From Aequorivita antarctica (GTDB lineage Bacteria; Bacteroidota; Bacteroidia; Flavobacteriales; Flavobacteriaceae): DNA of 64,000 bases. The notes beneath the pieces are model-generated. The model was not told the DNA's origin. It saw only the letters and a list, made by a program, of their open reading frames with translations, and did no database searches. The stretch spans positions 124,001 to 188,000 of the forward strand of contig NZ_VORT01000001.1 of NCBI RefSeq assembly GCF_007997155.1, written 5' to 3'. Position numbers and translations under genes: made by a program. Positions 36,301-42,925 of the stretch are shown here, in pieces. Position 1 is the first letter of the stretch. Every line of letters starts with the position of its first letter.

Positions 36301-36787
36301 TGGTGAGAACGGAAGGGATGGCCAGAATGGAAATGAAAAAGGAGGAGATAAAGAAGGTAATGGCAGTAGTGAAGATATAAACGGTGAGATTTTCGAAATA
36401 TACAAACAACAGCAAGAATTGAGAAACCAACTTCAGGATAGATTGAGCAAAGAAGGATTAAATGGAAATGGCGGAAATTTATTAAAGAAAATGGAAGGTA
36501 TAGAGCAGCAGTTATTGGATAAAGGCTTTAATCAAAATACACTTCAGCAAATGCTCAACCTTAAATACGAGTTATTAAAATTAGATAAGGCCGATCTTGA
36601 ACAAGGGCAGGAAACCCGAAGGGAATCACAAACAAATAAAAAGGATTTTCAGAATAAAACCCAGCTTTCCCCAGAGGACATAAAAAAATACTTCAACACT
36701 ACTGAAATTTTAAATCGCGAGGCCTTACCTTTGCGCCAAGATTACAAAAACAAGGTTCAGGAATATTTTAAAGAGAGCAATGATTGA
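33395..36787 (+). CDS. DUF4175-type large coiled-coil membrane protein
   Basis: A 1130-residue protein of the Bacteroidota DUF4175 type. It has two N-terminal membrane helices (about 24-46 and 50-76) and a third near 149-166, then a beta-rich, probably periplasmic part (about 180-485). A very long charged coiled coil follows (about 488-780), and a low-complexity Gly/Lys/Glu/Asp/Asn tract (about 905-990). The C-terminal region is helical and Gln-rich. Function is unknown. It overlaps ybeY by 8 nt, a conserved-looking coupling. Size and layout suggest a structural or scaffold role in the envelope; that is inference. Confidence 0.85.
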   Translation: MSTFNIIQQKLEEFIKKYYTNELIKGAILFFAIGLLYLLITLLVEYFLWLNPLGRRLLFWAFVIVEVGLFVRFIAFPLAKLFKLQKGIDYEEASKIIGNHFPQVSDKLLNVIQLNQNQRESELLAASIDQKATELQPVPFKSAVNFKKNAKYLKYAAIPVLVFVLFSVLGGMDIFSSSYKRVVHYDTAFEPPAPFAFIVMNEDLNAIENKPFILKVRAQGTAIPENASINYSGETYYMQQTAPGLFEYTFQQPLESIDFNLKANKVTSREYMLDVVKTPSLLNFEMVLNYPSYTGKRDETLKSTGNATIPEGTRVKWNVATKNTNAVALKTSDTTFSFKAKGENFNFEKGVYNKLDYAITTSNEKLKDYENLAFTLNVVKDQFPEIDVQSKQDSTNGQRFFFLGQISDDYGLTKLRLVYFPEGDEKQAKMQALPLNKTNFDQFTYTFPGNLSLEEGVSYEYYFEVFDNDAIHNFKSSKSGIYSFRKLTKDELEDEQLQNQQNAIKGLDKSLEDLKDRKQTLEELSRTQKEKNELNYKDKKKLENFIQRQQKQEEMMKNFSKEMKEELENFQPENIEKDPFKEELKKRLDENEERLKENEKLLDELEKLQDKIQKEELTDKLEKLSKQNKNQEKNLEQLLELTKRYYVEKKAEKLAEELYELGEEQEKLADESEDENTKEAQEELNEKFEEYKKQMDELQKENEGLKKPMDIPEDKPTEQQIDEEQQKATDKLEEQKPSEAGKNQKKAGQKMKQMSKSMKMQMQSGQMETIEEDVKMLRQIVDNLVVFSFQQEDLMETFKKIEYGNPVFGKKLNIQNDLKTNFEHIDDSIFALSLRQPMIGSQINTSLTEIQYNIDKSLERLAQNETRQGIGNQQYTITGANDLAVLLSDILSNMQMSMAMAMGSGSGKGKPMPGSGEGEFQLPDIIEKQEGLGEKMKEGMKKGKKGKKGEGEGKGEGEGDGSGDGNGQNGENGRDGQNGNEKGGDKEGNGSSEDINGEIFEIYKQQQELRNQLQDRLSKEGLNGNGGNLLKKMEGIEQQLLDKGFNQNTLQQMLNLKYELLKLDKADLEQGQETRRESQTNKKDFQNKTQLSPEDIKKYFNTTEILNREALPLRQDYKNKVQEYFKESND
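36108..36375 (+). repeat. Low-complexity Gly/Lys/Glu-coding tract
   Basis: Purine-rich segment inside the DUF4175 gene, coding for runs such as KKGKKGKKGEGEGKGEGEGD followed by GNGQNGENGRDGQNGNEKGG. The tract is made of GGA/GAA/AAA/GGT codons and is a likely site of length variation between strains. The opposite strand gives a spurious Ser/Pro-rich open frame. Confidence 0.75.
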
Positions 36788-37196
36788 GTTTAATTTTGAG
36801 ACGGATTTTGAATTAAATAACGTAGCAGAACTACAAAAATGGATTTCAGAAATCATAATTTCCGAAGGATATGAAGTTGGTGAAGTACTATATGTTTTTT
36901 GTGATGATGAATATTTGTACAAACTGAATGTTGAATTTCTGAACCACGATACATTAACTGATATAATTAGTTTTGATTACAAAGTTGGAAAACAAGTGAA
37001 CGGCGAAATTTATATTTCCATTGAACGCGTTGCTGAGAATGCCAATGATTTCAAAACAAATTTTGAAGATGAATTACACCGAGTAATGATTCATGGCATC
37101 CTTCACTTTTGTGGCTATACAGATAAAAGTGATTCAGAGGAAAATGCAATGCGAGAAAAGGAAGACGAATCGCTTGATAGGCTCTCTATTCATTAG
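36780..37196 (+). CDS. ybeY: Endoribonuclease YbeY
   Basis: Metal-dependent RNase involved in 16S rRNA 3' maturation and ribosome quality control. The 138-residue protein has the family core, with NHDTLTDIISFDY (55-67), GEIYIS (75-80) and the metal motif starting HGILH (105-109). The canonical third ligand in HGxLHxxGYDH is His; here the position is Asp115 (GYTD). From memory, other Bacteroidota YbeY also lack this His. Start overlaps the end of the DUF4175 gene. Confidence 0.92.
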   Translation: MIEFNFETDFELNNVAELQKWISEIIISEGYEVGEVLYVFCDDEYLYKLNVEFLNHDTLTDIISFDYKVGKQVNGEIYISIERVAENANDFKTNFEDELHRVMIHGILHFCGYTDKSDSEENAMREKEDESLDRLSIH

Positions 37197-37216
37197 TTTA
37201 ATTTTCACCAACTTAA

Positions 37217-37249
37217 TTGCTTTAAAATTAGTTATTTATTGTAATTTCG
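37217..37249 (+). promoter_or_regulatory. Probable promoter of mnmG
   Basis: TTG at 37217-37219, a 22-nt spacer, then TAATTTCG at 37242-37249 (one mismatch from TAnnTTTG). The predicted transcript leader contains the first parS site. Confidence 0.45.
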
Positions 37250-37278
37250 CACCCCTTAAAAAAAATTAAAAACACAAA

Positions 37279-37294
37279 TGTTCCACGTGGAACA
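37279..37294. promoter_or_regulatory. parS site 1 (ParB-binding palindrome)
   Basis: TGTTCCACGTGGAACA is a perfect 16-bp palindrome and matches the parS consensus TGTTNCACGTGNAACA exactly. It lies 14 nt upstream of the mnmG start, downstream of the predicted promoter. ParB binding here would nucleate the partition complex and could also affect mnmG expression. Confidence 0.85.
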
Positions 37295-37307
37295 ATTAAT
37301 ATAATTT

Positions 37308-39179
37308 ATGTTTCCAAAAGAGTATGATGTAATTGTAGTTGGAGCTGGTCACGCAGGTTCTGAAGCGGCTGCGGCAGCTGCGAACCTAGGGTCAAAAACC
37401 TTATTGGTTACAATGAATTTGCAAACAATTGCCCAAATGAGCTGTAATCCCGCGATGGGAGGAATTGCCAAAGGACAAATAGTTCGAGAGATTGATGCAA
37501 TAGGCGGATATAGCGGAATTGTTTCAGACAAAACAGCAATTCAGTTTAAAATGCTCAATAAATCTAAGGGTCCTGCCATGTGGAGCCCAAGAGTTCAAAG
37601 TGACCGAATGCGTTTTGCAGAAACTTGGAGATTGAAACTTGAGCAAACTCCGAACCTTGATTTTTATCAGGAAATGATTTCTGGCATTATCGTTGAAAAC
37701 GGAAGGATAATTGGCGTAAGAACTTCACTTGGTTTGGAGATAAAAGGAAAAAGTGTAGTGCTTACAAATGGCACTTTTTTAAATGGGTTGATACATATTG
37801 GCGATAAGCAATTTGGAGGTGGACGTGCTGGTGAAAAAGCTTCAACAGGAATAACCAAAGATTTAATTGATTTAGGTTTTGAGGCAGGTAGAATGAAGAC
37901 CGGAACACCCCCAAGAGTTGATGGACGTTCTTTGGATTTTTCAAAAATGGTTGAACAACCGGGAGATGAAATTCCAGAGAAGTTTTCATATTCTGATGAA
38001 ACCAAACCTTTAAAGCAACAACGGTCTTGCCATATGAGCTATACCAGTTTGGAGGTTCACGATATTTTACGAGAAGGTTTTGACAGATCGCCAATGTTTA
38101 ATGGTTCTATTAAAAGTATAGGTCCAAGATATTGCCCATCCATAGAAGACAAAATAAACCGTTTCGCAGATAAGGATAGACACCAGCTTTTTGTAGAACC
38201 GGAGGGATGGGATACTGTAGAGTATTACATCAATGGTTTTTCAACTTCTTTGCCTGAAGATATTCAGTTTAAAGCATTGCGCCAAGTTGCAGGTTTTGAA
38301 AACGTAAAATTTTTCCGTCCTGGTTATGCTATTGAATACGATTATTTTCCACCAACACAATTGAGGCATACTTTGGAAACCAAGTTGGTTTCAGGTCTCT
38401 ATTTTGCAGGACAGATAAATGGGACAACTGGTTATGAAGAGGCAGCTTCACAAGGATTGATGGCAGGTATTAATGCACATTTAAAAGTTCATGAGAAGGA
38501 ATCATTTATTCTCCAAAGAAATGAAGCGTATATAGGTGTTTTGATTGATGACCTAATCACAAAAGGAACAGAAGAACCCTACCGAATGTTTACTTCCCGC
38601 GCAGAATATAGAACCCTGTTGCGTCAAGACAATGCGGATTTTCGTTTGACTCCGAAATCTCACGCAATTGGTTTGGCTGGAGATGTACGTATGCGAAAAA
38701 TGGAACTTAAAAGAAATAAGTCTGAAGCCTTCGTTACTTTTTTTAAAGAAACTAGCGCAGCTCCAGAGGAGATTAATCCAATATTTTCAGCACGTGAATC
38801 TGCCTTGGTAGAACAAAGCGACAAAATGTTTAAATTCTTTTCACGGCCTGAAGTGACGATGGAGGATATGAAAAATATTTCTTCCGTAAAAAATTATATA
38901 GAAGTAAACAACTTGGATACTGAAATGATTGAGCAAGCCGAAATCCAAGTTAAATATTCAGGCTATATTGAAAAGGAAAAGAACAATGCTGACAAATTAG
39001 ATAGGCTAGAAGGTTTAAAAATTCCAGCTTCTTTTGATTATTCAAAATTGAAATCACTTTCTTATGAAGCACGTGAAAAGCTCACAAAAATTAAACCTGC
39101 GACCATTTCACAAGCATCAAGAATAAGTGGTGTTTCTCCTAACGATGTTTCGGTACTCTTGGTGTATATGGGACGTTAA
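37308..39179 (+). CDS. mnmG: tRNA uridine-5-carboxymethylaminomethyl modification enzyme MnmG
   Basis: FAD-dependent enzyme that works with MnmE to modify the wobble uridine of several tRNAs. The 623-residue protein is of standard length, with the FAD-binding VVGAGHAGSEAAAAAANLG (10-28), the CNPAMGGIAKG motif, the GTPPRVDGRS motif and the C-terminal helical domain ending ISGVSPNDVSVLLVYM. In many bacteria this gene (also gidA) lies near the replication origin. Here it sits exactly between two parS sites, which supports an origin-proximal location. Confidence 0.96.
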   Translation: MFPKEYDVIVVGAGHAGSEAAAAAANLGSKTLLVTMNLQTIAQMSCNPAMGGIAKGQIVREIDAIGGYSGIVSDKTAIQFKMLNKSKGPAMWSPRVQSDRMRFAETWRLKLEQTPNLDFYQEMISGIIVENGRIIGVRTSLGLEIKGKSVVLTNGTFLNGLIHIGDKQFGGGRAGEKASTGITKDLIDLGFEAGRMKTGTPPRVDGRSLDFSKMVEQPGDEIPEKFSYSDETKPLKQQRSCHMSYTSLEVHDILREGFDRSPMFNGSIKSIGPRYCPSIEDKINRFADKDRHQLFVEPEGWDTVEYYINGFSTSLPEDIQFKALRQVAGFENVKFFRPGYAIEYDYFPPTQLRHTLETKLVSGLYFAGQINGTTGYEEAASQGLMAGINAHLKVHEKESFILQRNEAYIGVLIDDLITKGTEEPYRMFTSRAEYRTLLRQDNADFRLTPKSHAIGLAGDVRMRKMELKRNKSEAFVTFFKETSAAPEEINPIFSARESALVEQSDKMFKFFSRPEVTMEDMKNISSVKNYIEVNNLDTEMIEQAEIQVKYSGYIEKEKNNADKLDRLEGLKIPASFDYSKLKSLSYEAREKLTKIKPATISQASRISGVSPNDVSVLLVYMGR

Positions 39180-39185
39180 CGTCAT

Positions 39186-39201
39186 TGTTTCACGTGGAAC
39201 A
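39186..39201. promoter_or_regulatory. parS site 2 (ParB-binding palindrome)
   Basis: TGTTTCACGTGGAACA fits the parS consensus TGTTNCACGTGNAACA exactly; only the free positions differ from site 1. It begins 7 nt after the mnmG stop codon, 1907 bp from site 1. Confidence 0.85.
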
Positions 39202-39260
39202 TTTTACGGCGCTAAGTGTAGGTGTCAATTAAATCTCTTTAATAAATCAAAATTTCTTTC

Positions 39261-40106
39261 TTGCAAAATCATAAAAATATATATTTATCAGTAAAGGATT
39301 ATCTGGTTTCCGGAGAAAACTTTGACTTGGTTTATGACTCCGATATAGATTTTCTGAAAACCTATCCTCAACCAAATCCTGAAGAACTTTCAAAATATTA
39401 CGAGAGCCAAGACTACATTTCACACACAGATGAAAAGCGTGGTTTGTTTTCCAAACTATACCAATTGGTTAAAAAGCGGTCCCTTCAGAAAAAAATTAAA
39501 TTGATTATAGAACAGAATAAAGAAGTTGGGTCTTTGCTTGATGTTGGTGCAGGGACCGGAGATTTTTTAAAAGCTGCAAAAGAAAAGGGTTGGCAAGTTT
39601 ACGGAATGGAACCCAATAAAAGCGCTGCTAAATTAGCTTTTGAAAAGGGCATTGAACTAAATTCATCTTTAAGCGAATTAGAAGGGAAACAATTTGATGT
39701 TGTTACTCTTTGGCATGTTTTGGAACACATCCCTAATTTAGAGAAAACAATTTTGCAATTGTCAAATTTGGTAAAAACCAATGGTGTATTAATTATTGCT
39801 GTCCCAAACTTCAAAAGTTTTGACGCGAACTATTATGGAAAATATTGGGCCGCTTTTGATGCGCCCCGACATCTTTGGCATTTTTCAAAAAAGTCTATCA
39901 AAAGTCTTTTTTCCGAATATTTCGAACTTCAACAAATAAGGCCGATGATTTTTGATTCGTTTTATGTGAGTCTTCTTTCAGAAAAATACAAAACAGGAAA
40001 TAAATTTTCGTTAAAGGGAATTTGGATTGGGCTTATTTCAAATTTAAAAGCAAAAAGCACAAAAGAGTATTCTTCACACATGTATTGCTTCAGAAAAACC
40101 AAATAA
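39261..40106 (+). CDS. Class I SAM-dependent methyltransferase
   Basis: A 281-residue protein with a Rossmann-type SAM-binding core: motif I LLDVGAGTGDFLKAAKEKG (92-110), the acidic GMEPN (114-118) and WHVLEH (150-155), of the Methyltransf_23 type. The N-terminal part (VKDYLVSGENFDLVYDS and YYESQDYISHTDEKRG) matches a Bacteroidota subgroup. The start is TTG at 39261. Substrate unknown; it lies just after the second parS site. Confidence 0.82.
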   Translation: MQNHKNIYLSVKDYLVSGENFDLVYDSDIDFLKTYPQPNPEELSKYYESQDYISHTDEKRGLFSKLYQLVKKRSLQKKIKLIIEQNKEVGSLLDVGAGTGDFLKAAKEKGWQVYGMEPNKSAAKLAFEKGIELNSSLSELEGKQFDVVTLWHVLEHIPNLEKTILQLSNLVKTNGVLIIAVPNFKSFDANYYGKYWAAFDAPRHLWHFSKKSIKSLFSEYFELQQIRPMIFDSFYVSLLSEKYKTGNKFSLKGIWIGLISNLKAKSTKEYSSHMYCFRKTK

Positions 40107-40249
40107 GGGAATTTTAGCACTTTTAAGCTATTTTTTCCTCAAAACGGAAGACTTGGCTGTCTTTTGATAGTTTCGCCCTAAAAAAAGCTAATAATCACTA
40201 CGATTTCAATAAATACTGTCTATTTAAAGTTTTAAGGAATAGAAAATAT

Positions 40250-41404
40250 TTATACCAATTCGGGTTTGTGAATAAGTCGTGTGAGTTTTATGGAAAGGTC
40301 TGTAAAAATAATTTTGGCATTCCCGTTTCGTTCAATGTGGTAAGAAGCATCTTCCAAAGCCGAGTTGATTTCAAAAATATTATTTTGATGCACAAAAGGC
40401 GCAAATTTTCGAAGCGAGAAAGTTTCGTCTTTCGTTTCAAAAAACAAAAGTGTGTCGACTTTGTAATTTTTCAAAAGTGCTTGCCTAAAAACTTCTATAC
40501 AGTACGATAGAAATTTCTTTTGTGTTTCGCGCCCTTGTTTGGCAAGTTCGTCGCTCCAATCCAGTAAATTATTGATTGCCCCTTTATTTCCTTTTGCCCT
40601 AAAAGCAGTCCGTACCCAACTGATGAACCATTTCTCAAAGACTTCATCTTCGCCCGTTTCCTCTAGTAATTGTAACGCTTTGTTGTAATCACCCCGAGAT
40701 CTCCGAGCAGTTTGAAGCGCCAATGTTTCTTTTAATTGAAGGTTTTTAATCAAACTTTCTGCAATATCGGCTTCGGAAAGCAATGGAAAAGTTATTTTTT
40801 GACAACGTGAACGTATGGTTGTGATTATTTGTTGCTCCTTTTCGGTCAACAAAAGCAGCACTGTTTTGTCTGTGGGTTCTTCTACCAATTTCAGGATTTT
40901 ATTGGCACATTCACTGTTCATATTGTCGGCCATCCAAATGATCATCACTTTGTAACCGCCCTCATAAGCTTTAAGCGATAATTTTTTTGAAATATTTTCA
41001 GCTTCGAATTTGCTTATGTTTCCTTGTTTTTTTTCTATGCCAATGCTCTGCAACCATTCAAAAAGTGAGGCATACGGATTGTTCAACACAAAACTGCGCC
41101 ACCCTTCTGCATAATTATCTGACACAGCATTCTTTTTTATATCATCACTCGTGTTTACGGGGTAAACGAAGTGCAAATCTGGATGGGCTAATTTGGAAAC
41201 CTTGCTTTTGCAGGAAGTATATTCAGGGCTTCCTTTCTCATATTGGTTACACAACAGTTCAGAAGCGTAGGCAATGGCCATTGGCAACAAACCACTGCCG
41301 TTAACTCCAGAAAATATCTGGGCGTGAGGGATACGACCATTTTCTATAGTTTTAGAAAGGTGCGTTTTTAAGTGTTTTTGGCCTATTACTTCTGAAAAAT
41401 CCAT
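40250..41404 (-). CDS. DNA polymerase III delta-prime-like clamp-loader subunit
   Basis: A 384-residue AAA+ protein starting MDFSEVIGQKHLKTHL, homologous to the delta-prime (HolB) subunit that opens the clamp-loader ring for the beta clamp. Sensor/SRC-like RSRCQKITFP and PHAQIFSGVNGSG are visible. The P-loop is degenerate (GVNGSGLL, no Lys-Thr), so it should not hydrolyse ATP, as is known for delta-prime in E. coli. The zinc-binding Cys cluster seen in many homologues is reduced to two Cys (51 and 64 area). The -7 element is only 3 nt from the ATG. Confidence 0.87.
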   Translation of the reverse strand: MDFSEVIGQKHLKTHLSKTIENGRIPHAQIFSGVNGSGLLPMAIAYASELLCNQYEKGSPEYTSCKSKVSKLAHPDLHFVYPVNTSDDIKKNAVSDNYAEGWRSFVLNNPYASLFEWLQSIGIEKKQGNISKFEAENISKKLSLKAYEGGYKVMIIWMADNMNSECANKILKLVEEPTDKTVLLLLTEKEQQIITTIRSRCQKITFPLLSEADIAESLIKNLQLKETLALQTARRSRGDYNKALQLLEETGEDEVFEKWFISWVRTAFRAKGNKGAINNLLDWSDELAKQGRETQKKFLSYCIEVFRQALLKNYKVDTLLFFETKDETFSLRKFAPFVHQNNIFEINSALEDASYHIERNGNAKIIFTDLSIKLTRLIHKPELV

Positions 41405-41407
41405 TCG

Positions 41408-41415
41408 CAAATCTA
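41408..41415 (-). promoter_or_regulatory. -7 promoter element of the delta-prime-like gene
   Basis: The minus strand reads TAGATTTG, a perfect TAnnTTTG, followed by CGA and then the ATG. The transcript should begin at the start codon, i.e. be leaderless. This also decides the ATG at 41404 over the in-frame TTG at 41410. Confidence 0.55.
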
Positions 41416-41526
41416 AACAATTTTACGGTTTTTCGGATGCCGAAATTTTGAAGGGTTTTATGGAATTTTGCTGAAATGACGATTTAATGTCTTTAAAACA
41501 CAGAGGCTAATAAATCTCAAAAGAAG

Positions 41527-41534
41527 TATATTTG
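41527..41534 (+). promoter_or_regulatory. -7 promoter element of pgk
   Basis: TATATTTG, a perfect TAnnTTTG, 19 nt before the pgk ATG at 41554. Confidence 0.58.
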
Positions 41535-41553
41535 CACGAATAAATTTCAGAAG

Positions 41554-42738
41554 ATGAAAACTGTAAACGATATAGATTTTAAAGACAAAAAAGCATTAAT
41601 CCGGGTAGATTTTAACGTCCCGTTGGATGACGATTTCAATGTAACCGACAATACGCGTATACGCGCTGCCAAACCCACTATTTTGAAAATTTTGGAAGAT
41701 GGCGGAAGCTGTATCTTGATGTCGCACCTAGGAAGACCAAAAAACAGAGAAGCGGAATATTCATTACAACATATTGTGAAACCGCTGTCTGAAGTACTTG
41801 GTGTACAAGTGAAGTTTGTTGATGACTGTATTGGGCCAAAAGTTGCTGAAGCGGTTGAAAATTTGAAATCCGGTGAAATCCTTTTACTGGAAAATCTTCG
41901 TTATTATGAAGAGGAAACAAAAGGCGACCGCAATTTTGCCGAGAAATTATCGAAACTTGGAGATGTTTATGTGAATGACGCCTTTGGCACAGCCCATCGC
42001 GCACACGCTTCAACGTCTATTATAGCTCAATTTTTCCCTGAAAATAAATGCTTCGGATTACTGCTTGCTTCTGAAATTGAGAATGTAAAAAAAGTATTGG
42101 AGAACAGCGAAAAGCCTGTTACTGCAATTATTGGCGGGGCAAAGGTTTCTTCAAAAATCACAATTATTGAAAACATACTTGATAAAATTGACCATTTGAT
42201 TATTGGCGGTGGAATGGCTTTCACATTTATAAAAGCCCAAGGTGGAAAAATAGGAAATTCGCTGGTTGAGGAAGATAAGCAAGAACTTGCACTTGAAATT
42301 TTGGAGGAGGCAAAAAAGAAGAACGTTTCCGTCCATTTACCCGTTGATGCTGTAATAGCTGATGCTTTCTCTGAGGCTGCCAATACTAAAATTGAAGCGG
42401 CCAACAACATTCCAGACGGTTGGATGGGACTTGATGTAGGTCCAAAAACAAGCGAAATTTTTGCAGAGGTACTAGCCAATTCTAAAACCATTTTGTGGAA
42501 CGGCCCAGTAGGCGTTTTTGAAATGGAGAAGTTCGCAGAGGGAACAAAAGTCTTGGGACAAAACATAGCTAAAGCTACTGAGAATGGGGCATTTTCATTG
42601 GTGGGCGGCGGTGATTCTGTGGCAGCAGTACATAAATTTAATCTGACAGATAAGGTGAGTTATGTGTCCACAGGCGGAGGAGCGATGCTTGAAATGCTTG
42701 AAGGGAAAACGCTGCCTGGAATTAAAGAATTGTTGTAG
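41554..42738 (+). CDS. pgk: Phosphoglycerate kinase
   Basis: Glycolytic enzyme transferring phosphate from 1,3-bisphosphoglycerate to ADP. The 394-residue length is normal. Family signatures are present: [10 protein letters not shown] (17-26), the substrate region MSHLGRPKN (56-64), the hinge and nucleotide motifs GGAKVSSK (194-201), NGPVGVFE and GGGDSVAA near the C-terminus. Monocistronic between the divergent delta-prime-like gene and the transglycosylase gene. Confidence 0.97.
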   Translation: MKTVNDIDFKDKKALIRVDFNVPLDDDFNVTDNTRIRAAKPTILKILEDGGSCILMSHLGRPKNREAEYSLQHIVKPLSEVLGVQVKFVDDCIGPKVAEAVENLKSGEILLLENLRYYEEETKGDRNFAEKLSKLGDVYVNDAFGTAHRAHASTSIIAQFFPENKCFGLLLASEIENVKKVLENSEKPVTAIIGGAKVSSKITIIENILDKIDHLIIGGGMAFTFIKAQGGKIGNSLVEEDKQELALEILEEAKKKNVSVHLPVDAVIADAFSEAANTKIEAANNIPDGWMGLDVGPKTSEIFAEVLANSKTILWNGPVGVFEMEKFAEGTKVLGQNIAKATENGAFSLVGGGDSVAAVHKFNLTDKVSYVSTGGGAMLEMLEGKTLPGIKELL

Positions 42739-42925
42739 AAACGTTAAATATCTGTATATTAGTCTTTTGGATTGAAAATTTGCATAGTTTCGCAAAATCT
42801 TTATTTTTGATAAAATTTTTTATTTTAAAAAGCGTTACAATTCCTAAGAGATTGACCTTATTTGCTACAAAAAACATATTAATCAGGCGAATTTGCCATA
42901 ATCCCCAATTGCAATAAATAAGCTG

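Noticed and set aside
36010-36405. Open frame on the minus strand rich in Ser/Pro/Phe
   Set aside because: Mirror image of the low-complexity Gly/Lys/Glu tract of the DUF4175 gene; not a gene.
40267-40275. DnaA-box-like TGTGAATAA
   Set aside because: One isolated copy in the 3' end of the delta-prime-like gene, no neighbouring boxes.
42760-42820. Hairpin after pgk as a terminator
   Set aside because: Only a five-base stem (TTTGC/GCAAA) before the T-rich stretch; too weak to annotate.
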